This document shows positions 11,301-17,784 of a stretch of 64,000 nucleotides of DNA, piece by piece. Positions within the stretch are counted from its first letter, which is position 1. The number at the start of each line of letters is the position of its first letter. Source of the stretch: UBA5336 sp964412785 (lineage in GTDB: Bacteria; Pseudomonadota; Alphaproteobacteria; Caulobacterales; Hyphomonadaceae); contig CAYPQD010000007.1 of assembly GCA_964412785.1 (NCBI GenBank), forward strand, positions 12,860-76,859. Direction: 5' to 3'. The position numbers and the translations under genes were made by a program. The notes under the pieces were generated by a model. It was not told the origin of the DNA and did not search any database. It worked only from the letters and a program-made list of their open reading frames with translations.

Positions 11301-14300
11301 CGAGGCCGTCGCTATTGCTGTCCATGTGGGCGACCTCGAACACCAGGGTGGTGTGGCCGAGGATCTCGATCGTGTCCTCGGCGGCGTTGAAGTCGGCGAT
11401 CACCTCATCGCCCAGCCCGTCGACCCAGTGGTCATGATTGGTCTGGTTCTCGCCGGCGACCCCGCCGCCGGTCCAGTCCACATACGCCCGCGGCCCCATG
11501 GAGAGGTCGAACATCCCCATCATGTCATGGGGCTGGAAGTGGTGGGCATGGCCATACCCGGTATGCTCGGCGAGAATGTGCGGGCGCGCATCAATCAGGG
11601 TCAGGAACCGGAAGGTGTCATGGCCCGCGCCGCCGATCAGGGTATCGGACGCGCCGGCAAACGCCGGCTGGTCATACACCGTGCCGTCCTGACCGCTGCC
11701 GGGATAGCGGAACGGCTCAGGCTCACCGCCATCGCCGGTCGAGACCAGCACGTCATCGCCCGCCCCGCCATGGATCAGCTGGTTGCCGCGACCGGCCTCC
11801 AGCGTGTCGGCGCCGGCGCTGCCATAGACCCCGAGACCGGCCTCGAACAGCGCCCCGTCCAGCGCAGGCCCACCGGTCAGGGTGATGTCGCCCGCCGACA
11901 CCGCGTCGCCATACACCTTCAGCGCGCCAAGCAAGGCCCCGCCCGGGCCTGCCAGCGACACCAGGGTGTAGGCGCCGGCGCCATCGCTGCCGGCCACAAA
12001 CCCGGACACCGCGACCCCCTCGCCATGCACCAGGATGCGGTCGCCCCCCGCCCGGTCGAAATCCGCGATCGTGTCGGTGCCGATCGCCTCAAGCGCCCCG
12101 CTCACCGCATTGCGCGTCACCTGGATGTGGACCTGGTCCGCCCCGGCCCCGCCGGCGAGATGGTCGTCCGCCCCGTCGGAGGCCGACACCAGGCTGTCAT
12201 GGCCGGCCCCGCCATCAAGCAGGTCGCTGCCCGAGCCGCCATCAAGCGCGTCATCGCCCGCCTCGCCGCGCAGGGTGTCATGGCCGGCCCCGCCCGACAG
12301 CTGGTCGCGACCGTTCTGGCCGCGCACCGTGTCATTGCCCGCCTCGCCATACAGCGCATCGGACCCCGACCCGCCGCGGATGTCGTCAGAGTGCGTGCCG
12401 CCGAGGATCAGGTCGCGCCCGCTCTCGCCAAGCAGCGTGTCCGCGCCCGCCCCGCCATTGACAAGGTCGCCGCCGGTGCCCGCCCAGACGATATCGCCGC
12501 CCGCCCCGCCATCGATCACGTCGCGTTCCTCGCCGCCATGGATCACGTCGGACCCGCCGCCGCCCGCCACCGTGTCGAAGCCGAGCCCGGCCCGGATCGT
12601 GTCATTGCCGCCATGGCCCTCGATCCGGTCCTCGCCATCGCCGCCGAGCAGCATCTCGCCCGCGCTGGTGCCCGTCACCGCGTTCGCGCCAAGCCCCAGC
12701 GCATCGCCCGCAAGCGCCGTCCTGCCATCGCCCAGCGCCTCCAGATACGCCGCATGGCGCGCCGGGTCGGCGGCGATCCAGTCGGCGATCGCCGACAGAT
12801 CCGCCCCGGTGATCTGCCCGTCATTGGCGATGCCCGTGGCGAGGATCGCATCGACCAGCATCTGGTTCAGCGTGTTGGTGCGCGCCGCCGCCTCGGAGAT
12901 CTCGTCATCGGAGAGGCGCTCATTGAGCCCGTCATCGCCGAGCACCATCGCCACCAGCGCGTCCAGGCCGGTGCCCGTCGTCGCCGCCGCCTCAGGGCCC
13001 GCCACATCCACCGCCACCGGCGCCGGCGGCGTGCCGGCGAGCGCCGCCTCGAAGTCGGCCACGCTGGCATAGAAGGCGCCGGCGTCCATCACCGCCCCGT
13101 CCAGGGTCAGCTGCAGGCCCTCGCCGCCATGGTCCTGGAACCACGTCACCCGGATCGCGTAGAGGCCGCCCTCGAAATACTGCGCCGCCGCGCTCTCCGC
13201 CATCGCCCGCGTCCACTTGTACTCCGCCAGCGTCTCCCCGCCGATCTCCAGCCGTGCCCCGTCATCGGACGAGAGACCGAGCACGTGCCAGCCCTCCGGG
13301 ATGTGGACATAGCCCTCGAACACGCCGGCAAAGGTCGAGGCCTCCGCCCCGCCCGGGCCGGAGGTGAGCCGCGCCGCGCCGGAGAACAGGTCCTCCAGCC
13401 GCGCGCTCGACACGCCGCGGCCGCCAAAGTCGATGACCGCCGCCTCCAGCGTGTGCGTCGCCTCAAGCCCCGCCGCCAGCGCCGCGTCGACCCCGTCGAG
13501 GGTGTGGAACCTCTCCTCGCGGTCATACAGCCGCCCGGTCAGCCCCGAGCCCGGCGTCGCCGGCGCCGCATCGCCCGCCACCACCGGGCCCTGGCCGGAC
13601 CCCTCGGCCAGGCCGAACGCCTCCACCGCCGCCGCATAGGCCGACGGGTTGGTGTAGAACGCATTGCCCGCAACCACCTCGCCGTCCAGCTCCAGGATCA
13701 GGCCCTGGTCGCCCCAGTTCTCGTAATACCAAAGCTCAACCTGGTAGAGACCGCCCTCGAAGTGCTGGCCCCGCGTCGTCGGCGCAAGGCCGCGCGGGCC
13801 CTCATGGCTGATGAACGCCTCGCCATTGAGCTTCAGAAGAAAGCCGTCATCGGAGCGCACCGTCACATCGTGCCAGCCCTCCGGAATGTAGATGAGGCCC
13901 TGCAGCTTCAGCCCGATCGTCGTCATGTCGGTCCCGGCATCGCCGGACTTCACCACGCCGTCATCGCCGAGGAAGTCAGACAGGATGTCGTCGCCATCCC
14001 AGTGCTCGCCGAACGCCACACGGTGGGCCTTGAAGGTGTGGGTCTCCACAGACGCCCCGCCGGCAGCATAGGCGATCAGGTCAGACACACCGGTAAAGCC
14101 CGAAGCGCGGTCATACACCCAGCCCGTGAGACCTGTGCCCTCAACCGCCGGGCCGTCAGCCGCCACCGCAGGCGCCAGAGCCGCCGCCGGCGGGCCGAAC
14201 GTGCCGGCCGCAAGATCCCCGCGCAGCAGCTGGCCAAGCCAGGACGACAGCGTCTCAAGGTCCGCGCCCTTGCTCCCCATCCCGTCGCTGACCCGCCCGT

Positions 14301-15249
14301 CAAGGAGCTCAAAGCCCAGCTTGTAGACCTCCTCGGCCACATCATCGAGCGCGTCCCGGCCGAACAGGTCCGTCGACTCGCTGGTCGCCAGGACCGCCCG
14401 GAAGCCGCTGGTCTCAGACCCGAACGCCTCAGCCCATGCCTCAGCCCGGTTGCCCCGCAGCCAGGCGTTCACCGCATACAGGTCGTCCACGCTGATCCAG
14501 CCATCCGACCCCGCACCCGTCGCGCCCAGGGCCTCAACCAGCATCCCGTTCAGCGCGTCGGCCGCCGCCGCACGCTGCGCCAGCTCCGCGCCAGGCACAT
14601 GGTCGTTGAGCCGCCCATCGGTCAGGATAACCCGCGTGAACAGGTCAAGCCCCGTCCCACTCGTCGGCTGCGAAAACGCCGCAGGGCCGCTGCCCGACAG
14701 CGTGCCGGCCGCCAGGTCGTCCGCCAGAAGCCGGTTCAGCCAGCCCGACACCGTCGTCACAGAGACATTGCGCTGGCCATCCTCATTCTCGAAATAGCCA
14801 TGGTCGATCTCAAAACCGATGTGGAACAAACCGTCGGCCACCGTATCCACCAGGTCAGACCCCAATAGCTGGCCCGTCGCCCCATCGCCGCGGACAAGGT
14901 GGAAGCCGGTCTCATAGCCCGACCCGTCATCGCCATGGGCCTGCGTGAACGCGTCCAGATGGTGCGCCCGGATATACCCGTTCACCAGGTAGAGGTCGCC
15001 CGCTGAAATCCAGCCATCATCCGCAACACCGGTCTGCGTGATCGCCTCGATGATCAGACCCACAATCTCGTCCGCCGCAGAAGCACCAGACCGGATCTCG
15101 GTCCCAGGCAAGCGAACCTGCAGGCCCGCATCCCGGACCATCAAATCCACCAGAACATCAAGCCCCGTCCCACTCGTCGAAAAATCACCAGTAACAACCG
15201 GGTTGACCAGCGCTTTCGCAATAGCCTGCGAGCCAGAATTGAACGACAT
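5302..15249 (-). CDS. Giant RTX/PA14 repeat protein, two near-identical 1610-residue units
   Basis: Predicted secreted calcium-binding protein of 3315 residues, with no Sec signal. The ATG at 15249 has GGAGGGA just upstream; the frame also opens at a TTG at 15261. Residues 13-1622 and 1627-3236 are the same unit twice, joined by NDTA; residues 3237-3315 are a unique tail. Within unit 1: modules at ~27-184 and 196-351 with dockerin-like Ca loops (DDGWIS..D); PA14-like domains at ~370-569 and 570-757 (SDDGF..., GGLY motifs); a half module at 758-852; RTX nonapeptides (GGxGxDxL) from ~858, followed by a His-rich region up to ~1371; the other half module at ~1372-1463; a complete module at 1472-1622. 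Absence of a signal peptide plus RTX repeats suggests type I secretion, but no HlyB/HlyD/TolC genes are nearby. Adhesin, S-layer-like or matrix roles are possible; the true function is unknown. Confidence 0.9.
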   Translation of the reverse strand: MSFNSGSQAIAKALVNPVVTGDFSTSGTGLDVLVDLMVRDAGLQVRLPGTEIRSGASAADEIVGLIIEAITQTGVADDGWISAGDLYLVNGYIRAHHLDAFTQAHGDDGSGYETGFHLVRGDGATGQLLGSDLVDTVADGLFHIGFEIDHGYFENEDGQRNVSVTTVSGWLNRLLADDLAAGTLSGSGPAAFSQPTSGTGLDLFTRVILTDGRLNDHVPGAELAQRAAAADALNGMLVEALGATGAGSDGWISVDDLYAVNAWLRGNRAEAWAEAFGSETSGFRAVLATSESTDLFGRDALDDVAEEVYKLGFELLDGRVSDGMGSKGADLETLSSWLGQLLRGDLAAGTFGPPAAALAPAVAADGPAVEGTGLTGWVYDRASGFTGVSDLIAYAAGGASVETHTFKAHRVAFGEHWDGDDILSDFLGDDGVVKSGDAGTDMTTIGLKLQGLIYIPEGWHDVTVRSDDGFLLKLNGEAFISHEGPRGLAPTTRGQHFEGGLYQVELWYYENWGDQGLILELDGEVVAGNAFYTNPSAYAAAVEAFGLAEGSGQGPVVAGDAAPATPGSGLTGRLYDREERFHTLDGVDAALAAGLEATHTLEAAVIDFGGRGVSSARLEDLFSGAARLTSGPGGAEASTFAGVFEGYVHIPEGWHVLGLSSDDGARLEIGGETLAEYKWTRAMAESAAAQYFEGGLYAIRVTWFQDHGGEGLQLTLDGAVMDAGAFYASVADFEAALAGTPPAPVAVDVAGPEAAATTGTGLDALVAMVLGDDGLNERLSDDEISEAAARTNTLNQMLVDAILATGIANDGQITGADLSAIADWIAADPARHAAYLEALGDGRTALAGDALGLGANAVTGTSAGEMLLGGDGEDRIEGHGGNDTIRAGLGFDTVAGGGGSDVIHGGEERDVIDGGAGGDIVWAGTGGDLVNGGAGADTLLGESGRDLILGGTHSDDIRGGSGSDALYGEAGNDTVRGQNGRDQLSGGAGHDTLRGEAGDDALDGGSGSDLLDGGAGHDSLVSASDGADDHLAGGAGADQVHIQVTRNAVSGALEAIGTDTIADFDRAGGDRILVHGEGVAVSGFVAGSDGAGAYTLVSLAGPGGALLGALKVYGDAVSAGDITLTGGPALDGALFEAGLGVYGSAGADTLEAGRGNQLIHGGAGDDVLVSTGDGGEPEPFRYPGSGQDGTVYDQPAFAGASDTLIGGAGHDTFRFLTLIDARPHILAEHTGYGHAHHFQPHDMMGMFDLSMGPRAYVDWTGGGVAGENQTNHDHWVDGLGDEVIADFNAAEDTIEILGHTTLVFEVAHMDSNSDGLADYSVIHVYSNQGNGGGAHNRDMLGTVTVYGDLVEEPMIVTDAGVHYGIDLLEGESPVGAALLAARSLETGLEAVFHEGASGRLFDEAGVDAVLKTLLYIGAGINTEQGEVGGPLGLHRTDIETGAYWLESLLADDLAAGTLANAGADPTAGWARTGTGLDELVAMIFTDEGLNAQVTLREMHQAADAAATINALIVQAIRDGGLYNDGAITASDVYDISAWIGENAYDTFLAAHGDDEPGREWGFHTVQNDGATARLFDENTINTVADGLYHIGFPTKNGRFLNEDGNANERVETIALWLDELLKNDTAALVNPVVTGDFSTSGTGLDVLVDLMVRDAGLQVRLPGTEIRSGASAADEIVGLIIEAITQTGVADDGWISAGDLYLVNGYIRAHHLDAFTQAHGDDGSGYETGFHLVRGDGATGQLLGSDLVDTVADGLFHIGFEIDHGYFENEDGQRNVSVTTVSGWLNRLLADDLAAGTLSGSGPAAFSQPTSGTGLDLFTRVILTDGRLNDHVPGAELAQRAAAADALNGMLVEALGATGAGSDGWISVDDLYAVNAWLRGNRAEAWAEAFGSETSGFRAVLATSESTDLFGRDALDDVAEEVYKLGFELLDGRVSDGMGSKGADLETLSSWLGQLLRGDLAAGTFGPPAAALAPAVAADGPAVEGTGLTGWVYDRASGFTGVSDLIAYAAGGASVETHTFKAHRVAFGEHWDGDDILSDFLGDDGVVKSGDAGTDMTTIGLKLQGLIYIPEGWHDVTVRSDDGFLLKLNGEAFISHEGPRGLAPTTRGQHFEGGLYQVELWYYENWGDQGLILELDGEVVAGNAFYTNPSAYAAAVEAFGLAEGSGQGPVVAGDAAPATPGSGLTGRLYDREERFHTLDGVDAALAAGLEATHTLEAAVIDFGGRGVSSARLEDLFSGAARLTSGPGGAEASTFAGVFEGYVHIPEGWHVLGLSSDDGARLEIGGETLAEYKWTRAMAESAAAQYFEGGLYAIRVTWFQDHGGEGLQLTLDGAVMDAGAFYASVADFEAALAGTPPAPVAVDVAGPEAAATTGTGLDALVAMVLGDDGLNERLSDDEISEAAARTNTLNQMLVDAILATGIANDGQITGADLSAIADWIAADPARHAAYLEALGDGRTALAGDALGLGANAVTGTSAGEMLLGGDGEDRIEGHGGNDTIRAGLGFDTVAGGGGSDVIHGGEERDVIDGGAGGDIVWAGTGGDLVNGGAGADTLLGESGRDLILGGTHSDDIRGGSGSDALYGEAGNDTVRGQNGRDQLSGGAGHDTLRGEAGDDALDGGSGSDLLDGGAGHDSLVSASDGADDHLAGGAGADQVHIQVTRNAVSGALEAIGTDTIADFDRAGGDRILVHGEGVAVSGFVAGSDGAGAYTLVSLAGPGGALLGALKVYGDAVSAGDITLTGGPALDGALFEAGLGVYGSAGADTLEAGRGNQLIHGGAGDDVLVSTGDGGEPEPFRYPGSGQDGTVYDQPAFAGASDTLIGGAGHDTFRFLTLIDARPHILAEHTGYGHAHHFQPHDMMGMFDLSMGPRAYVDWTGGGVAGENQTNHDHWVDGLGDEVIADFNAAEDTIEILGHTTLVFEVAHMDSNSDGLADYSVIHVYSNQGNGGGAHNRDMLGTVTVYGDLVEEPMIVTDAGVHYGIDLLEGESPVGAALLAARSLETGLEAVFHEGASGRLFDEAGVDAVLKTLLYIGAGINTEQGEVGGPLGLHRTDIETGAYWLESLLADDLAAGTLANAGADPTAGWARTGTGLDELVAMIFTDEGLNAQVTLREMHQAADAAATINALIVQAIRDGGLYNDGAITASDVYDISAWIGENAYDTFLAAHGDDEPGREWGFHTVQNDGATARLFDENTINTVADGLYHIGFPTKNGRFLNEDGNANERVETIALWLDELLKMSGKAFDFGDSPEMMTHGSASFSETLVKADPPPGSGDDGAGMADGLPVDGLPGAPIGEASAFDDPTWLIDSWQPVWGAA
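5541..10372 (-). repeat. 4832-bp direct repeat, copy encoding the C-terminal half
   Basis: This block and 10383-15214 are direct copies with a 4842-bp period. Every open frame in one has a partner of equal length exactly 4842 bp away, and the translations I compared are identical in several frames, so differences must be very few or none. It starts at TCTTCAGCAG and ends at ACCAGCGCT; the bases outside differ at once. Confidence 0.93.
10383..15214 (-). repeat. 4832-bp direct repeat, copy encoding the N-terminal half
   Basis: Second member of the tandem pair, separated from the first by only ten bases (10373-10382, encoding Asn-Asp-Thr-Ala on the minus strand with flanking bases). Copy-number change by homologous recombination between the units would keep the frame, because 4842 is divisible by three. 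Confidence 0.93.
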
Positions 15250-15423
15250 GCTTCCCTCCAAGGCGACCAGCTTGCACGACGTCCTGCCACAACTCGATGA
15301 CCGATTCTTTCCCTCCCGCCGTTAATTAATCGAAAGCTTGATCGAAATCTGCCAGACTGGGTGCACAAGACGACCCGGAGACAGCCGGGGCCAGGATCGA
15401 AACTGCTGGTGAGGCAAGGAATT

Positions 15424-15882
15424 ATGAACGAACCGGTACCGGTGCAGGTGTGCCTGCTGCCGCATTTTGATGGGCTCGCCCTGCCGAATTACGAAACGGA
15501 AGGATCGGCCGGACTGGACGTCCGGGCGGCGATTCCGGCCGGCGCGCCGCTCATCCTGGCGCCGGGCGCGCGGGCGCTGGTGCCAACCGGGCTCGCCCTT
15601 GCAGTGCCGGCCGGCCATGAGATCCAGGTGCGCCCACGCTCCGGCCTTGCCGCGCGGCACGGCATTACCTGCCTGAACACGCCGGGAACGATCGACAGCG
15701 ACTATCGCGGCGAAGTGATGGTGATCCTCGTCAATCTCGGCGACAAGCCCTTTGCGATCGAACGCGGCGAGCGGATTGCCCAGCTTGTCCTTGCGCCAGT
15801 GACCCGCCTCGCATGGGAGCCGGTCGACGCCCTGAAGGAGACCGCCCGCGGCGCCGGCGGGTTTGGCTCGACCGGGGTTTAG
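15424..15882 (+). CDS. dut: dUTP diphosphatase
   Basis: Hydrolyses dUTP to dUMP, keeping uracil out of DNA and supplying dTMP precursor. At 152 residues it is the usual trimeric dUTPase length. All five motifs are visible in order: AGLDVRA, RPRSGLA, GTIDSDYRGE, RGERIAQLV and the C-terminal RGAGGFGSTG arm that closes over the substrate. The frame opens upstream at 15361, but the ATG at 15424 has AAGGA at the right distance and matches the normal N-terminus. It is divergent from the RTX gene and followed by the small membrane-protein pair. In many alphaproteobacteria dut sits next to coaBC; that is not the case here. Confidence 0.96.
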   Translation: MNEPVPVQVCLLPHFDGLALPNYETEGSAGLDVRAAIPAGAPLILAPGARALVPTGLALAVPAGHEIQVRPRSGLAARHGITCLNTPGTIDSDYRGEVMVILVNLGDKPFAIERGERIAQLVLAPVTRLAWEPVDALKETARGAGGFGSTGV

Positions 15883-15933
15883 GGGGTATTTTTCCGGTGC
15901 AGGGACCTTGCGCACCGACCTCGGCGCCCCAAC

Positions 15934-15950
15934 ATATCGTTTAACGATAT
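15934..15950. promoter_or_regulatory. Perfect palindromic operator candidate
   Basis: ATATCGTT-T-AACGATAT is a perfect 8+1+8 palindrome, 33 bases before the start of the PspB-like gene at 15984 and just after the dut stop. Its AT content stands out from the GC-rich surroundings. The shape (ATATC...GATAT) resembles operators of PadR-type repressors, but no regulator gene is adjacent, so the binding protein is unknown. Confidence 0.55.
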
Positions 15951-15983
15951 TGGTGAAACCCGACACGAAAGGACAGGGGAGCC

Positions 15984-16223
15984 ATGGACATCGACAGCCC
16001 CTTCACGATGGTGGTGCTGATCGTGCTGATCGCGGTCGGCGCGGGTATCATCAACAACTGGCTGAAACTGCGCGGTTCCCGGGAGAGCGACGCGCCAAGC
16101 GCTGACGAGATGGCGCGGCTGAAGGCCGACCTTGACCGGCTGAACGAGCGGGTCCGGGTGCTGGAGCGGCTGGCGACGGACAATGACCGGCGCCTGCATG
16201 ACGAGATCTCGCGGCTCGCCTGA
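15984..16223 (+). CDS. Small PspB-like membrane/coiled-coil protein
   Basis: A 79-residue protein with one N-terminal membrane span (~residues 8-25) followed by a charged helix with heptad character (~40-75, ...LKADLDRLNERVRVLERL...). This is the layout of phage-shock protein B, an envelope-stress partner of PspC/PspA. The ATG at 15984 is preceded by GGGGAG. A palindrome lies 33 bases upstream. The next gene encodes a second protein of the same build. No pspA or pspC is present, so the phage-shock assignment rests on architecture only. Confidence 0.72.
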   Translation: MDIDSPFTMVVLIVLIAVGAGIINNWLKLRGSRESDAPSADEMARLKADLDRLNERVRVLERLATDNDRRLHDEISRLA

Positions 16224-16296
16224 ACCGGCGATCCGCACAACAGGGGCGCCGCGCCCGGGGACGGCGCGCGCACCGCTTTGCAGGAGGCCCTGTCCC

Positions 16297-16494
16297 ATGA
16301 ACCTGATCCTTGTCCTGATCCTATTCCTGACGATCTGGCTGACCTTCGGTCTGTGGTCGGTGACCCGCCGGGCCGGCGAGGTCCGCCCGGCCCGCGAGAG
16401 CGTCGATGAGCTGCGCCAGCGCATCCGCACACTGGAGGCGATCATCACTGACCAGGAGCGCCAGTTGCGCCGCGATTTCGACGGGCTGGCCTGA
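16297..16494 (+). CDS. Second small PspB-like membrane/coiled-coil protein
   Basis: A 65-residue protein with an N-terminal hydrophobic span (MNLILVLILFLTIWLTFGLW) and a C-terminal charged helix (ELRQRIRTLEAIITDQERQLR) very like that of the preceding protein. It probably arose by duplication. The ATG at 16297 is chosen over the longer open frame because AGGAGG stands at 16282-16287. It lies 73 bases after its neighbour and is presumably co-transcribed. The two may form a hetero-oligomer at the inner membrane; this is inference. It converges on the ABC permease gene. Confidence 0.7.
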   Translation: MNLILVLILFLTIWLTFGLWSVTRRAGEVRPARESVDELRQRIRTLEAIITDQERQLRRDFDGLA

Positions 16495-16515
16495 CGATTG
16501 CGCCGCCGGCATCGA

Positions 16516-17784
16516 TCACAGCTTGATCGACAGCCCATCCGACAGGGACCGGCGCAGCGCCGTCCAGGCCGGCCAGAGACCGATGAGAAGGGCCGAGAGG
16601 GTGACCGCGCCGATGGTCAGGACGTCGGTCATCCCGGGCGCGAGGCCCCCAAGGGCGATGCCGTAGCGAGCCGCCAGGGCCGGCGCCAGAGCCGCAAGAC
16701 CGAGATTGACCGCGAGCGCGCCGAGGAGCGCGCCGACAAAGCCGAGCAGGCCGGCCTCGGCGACCATCAGGGCGAACACGTGCTGCGGTCTCGCCCCGAC
16801 CGCGCGCAGGATCGACATCTCCCGCCGCCGCGCATTGAGGCTTGTGAGCAGGCTGGTCAGTATCGACACGAGGCCGACCACGACGACAAACACAGACACC
16901 GCCAGCAAGACCCGCTCCGCGACGCCCGTCACCTCCCAGAGCTCGGCCAGAGTGGCGCCGGGGATGATCGCCAGTAGCGCCTCGCCGCGATAGGTGTTGA
17001 TGTCGCGCCGGGTGCGCAGGATCGTACCCTTCCGCTCCAGGCCGACGAGCACGGCGGTCACGGTCCTCGGGGTCAGGTCAAAGCCGCGGATCATCGCCTC
17101 GTCGATCGTGTCGGCAAGGGGGTTCCGGGCGCCGCTCTCCCAGCCCACATGGATGGCGGTGATTGCCTCCAGCGACACGTGGACCGTTCGGTCAACCGGG
17201 GTGCCCGTGGGCGCGAGGATGCCGGAGACGCGGAACGGTCGGTTGTCATGGTCGCTGAGACCGCCCGCACCGAGGCCGTGGGTCAGGACAAGCGGCGTGT
17301 CGATCCGATAGCCAAGGTCGCGGGCGACATCGGCGCCGATCACGGCGTCGAACAGGTCCTCAAAGCGCTCGCCGCGGGCAAGGCGCAGGTCCTGGCCGCC
17401 GGCATATTTGTAGCGGTCGAAATACTCAGCGGTGGTGCCAAGGACCCGGAAGCCGCGATGGCTGTCGCCAAGCGAGAGCGGCACGGTCCAGCCGACATCG
17501 TCTCGCGCGCCCAGCCATTCATAGGTCTCCCAGGACACCTCTGCTGTCGCGTTGCCGAGACGAAAGACGGAATAGAGCAGAAGGTTGATCGGACCGGAGC
17601 GCGCGCCGACAATCAGGTCTGTCTGGGAGAGGGTCGCGTTGAAACCGTCACGTGCGGCATGGCGCGCCTTTTCCACGCCGAGGAACAGGCCGACCGACAG
17701 GGCAACGGCCAGCACGGTGAGCAGGGCCGAGGCCTTGCGATTCATCAGGCTCTTCCAGGCGAGCGCCAGCACCGGAGCGTTCAT
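16516..17784 (-). CDS. ABC transporter permease, MacB/FtsX type (ZrgE-like)
   Basis: Inner-membrane subunit of 422 residues. One membrane span lies near the N-terminus (~20-38), then a ~200-residue extracytoplasmic domain, then three spans in the C-terminal third. This is the FtsX/MacB/LolC topology. Such permeases usually work on substrates or lipoproteins at the periplasmic face rather than forming a channel. Its start overlaps the ATPase stop as ATGA, and the ATPase in turn overlaps the His-rich lipoprotein gene, so the three form one operon. The combination resembles the ABC part of the Zrg zinc-uptake system described in vibrios. A role in zinc acquisition is therefore inferred from context. 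LolE-like lipoprotein release is the main alternative. Confidence 0.85.
   Translation of the reverse strand: MNAPVLALAWKSLMNRKASALLTVLAVALSVGLFLGVEKARHAARDGFNATLSQTDLIVGARSGPINLLLYSVFRLGNATAEVSWETYEWLGARDDVGWTVPLSLGDSHRGFRVLGTTAEYFDRYKYAGGQDLRLARGERFEDLFDAVIGADVARDLGYRIDTPLVLTHGLGAGGLSDHDNRPFRVSGILAPTGTPVDRTVHVSLEAITAIHVGWESGARNPLADTIDEAMIRGFDLTPRTVTAVLVGLERKGTILRTRRDINTYRGEALLAIIPGATLAELWEVTGVAERVLLAVSVFVVVVGLVSILTSLLTSLNARRREMSILRAVGARPQHVFALMVAEAGLLGFVGALLGALAVNLGLAALAPALAARYGIALGGLAPGMTDVLTIGAVTLSALLIGLWPAWTALRRSLSDGLSIKL

Noticed and set aside
15321..15330. TTAATTAA between the RTX gene and dut, considered as a CtrA site.
   Set aside because: The CtrA consensus needs TTAA-N7-TTAA; the second half at the correct spacing is missing.
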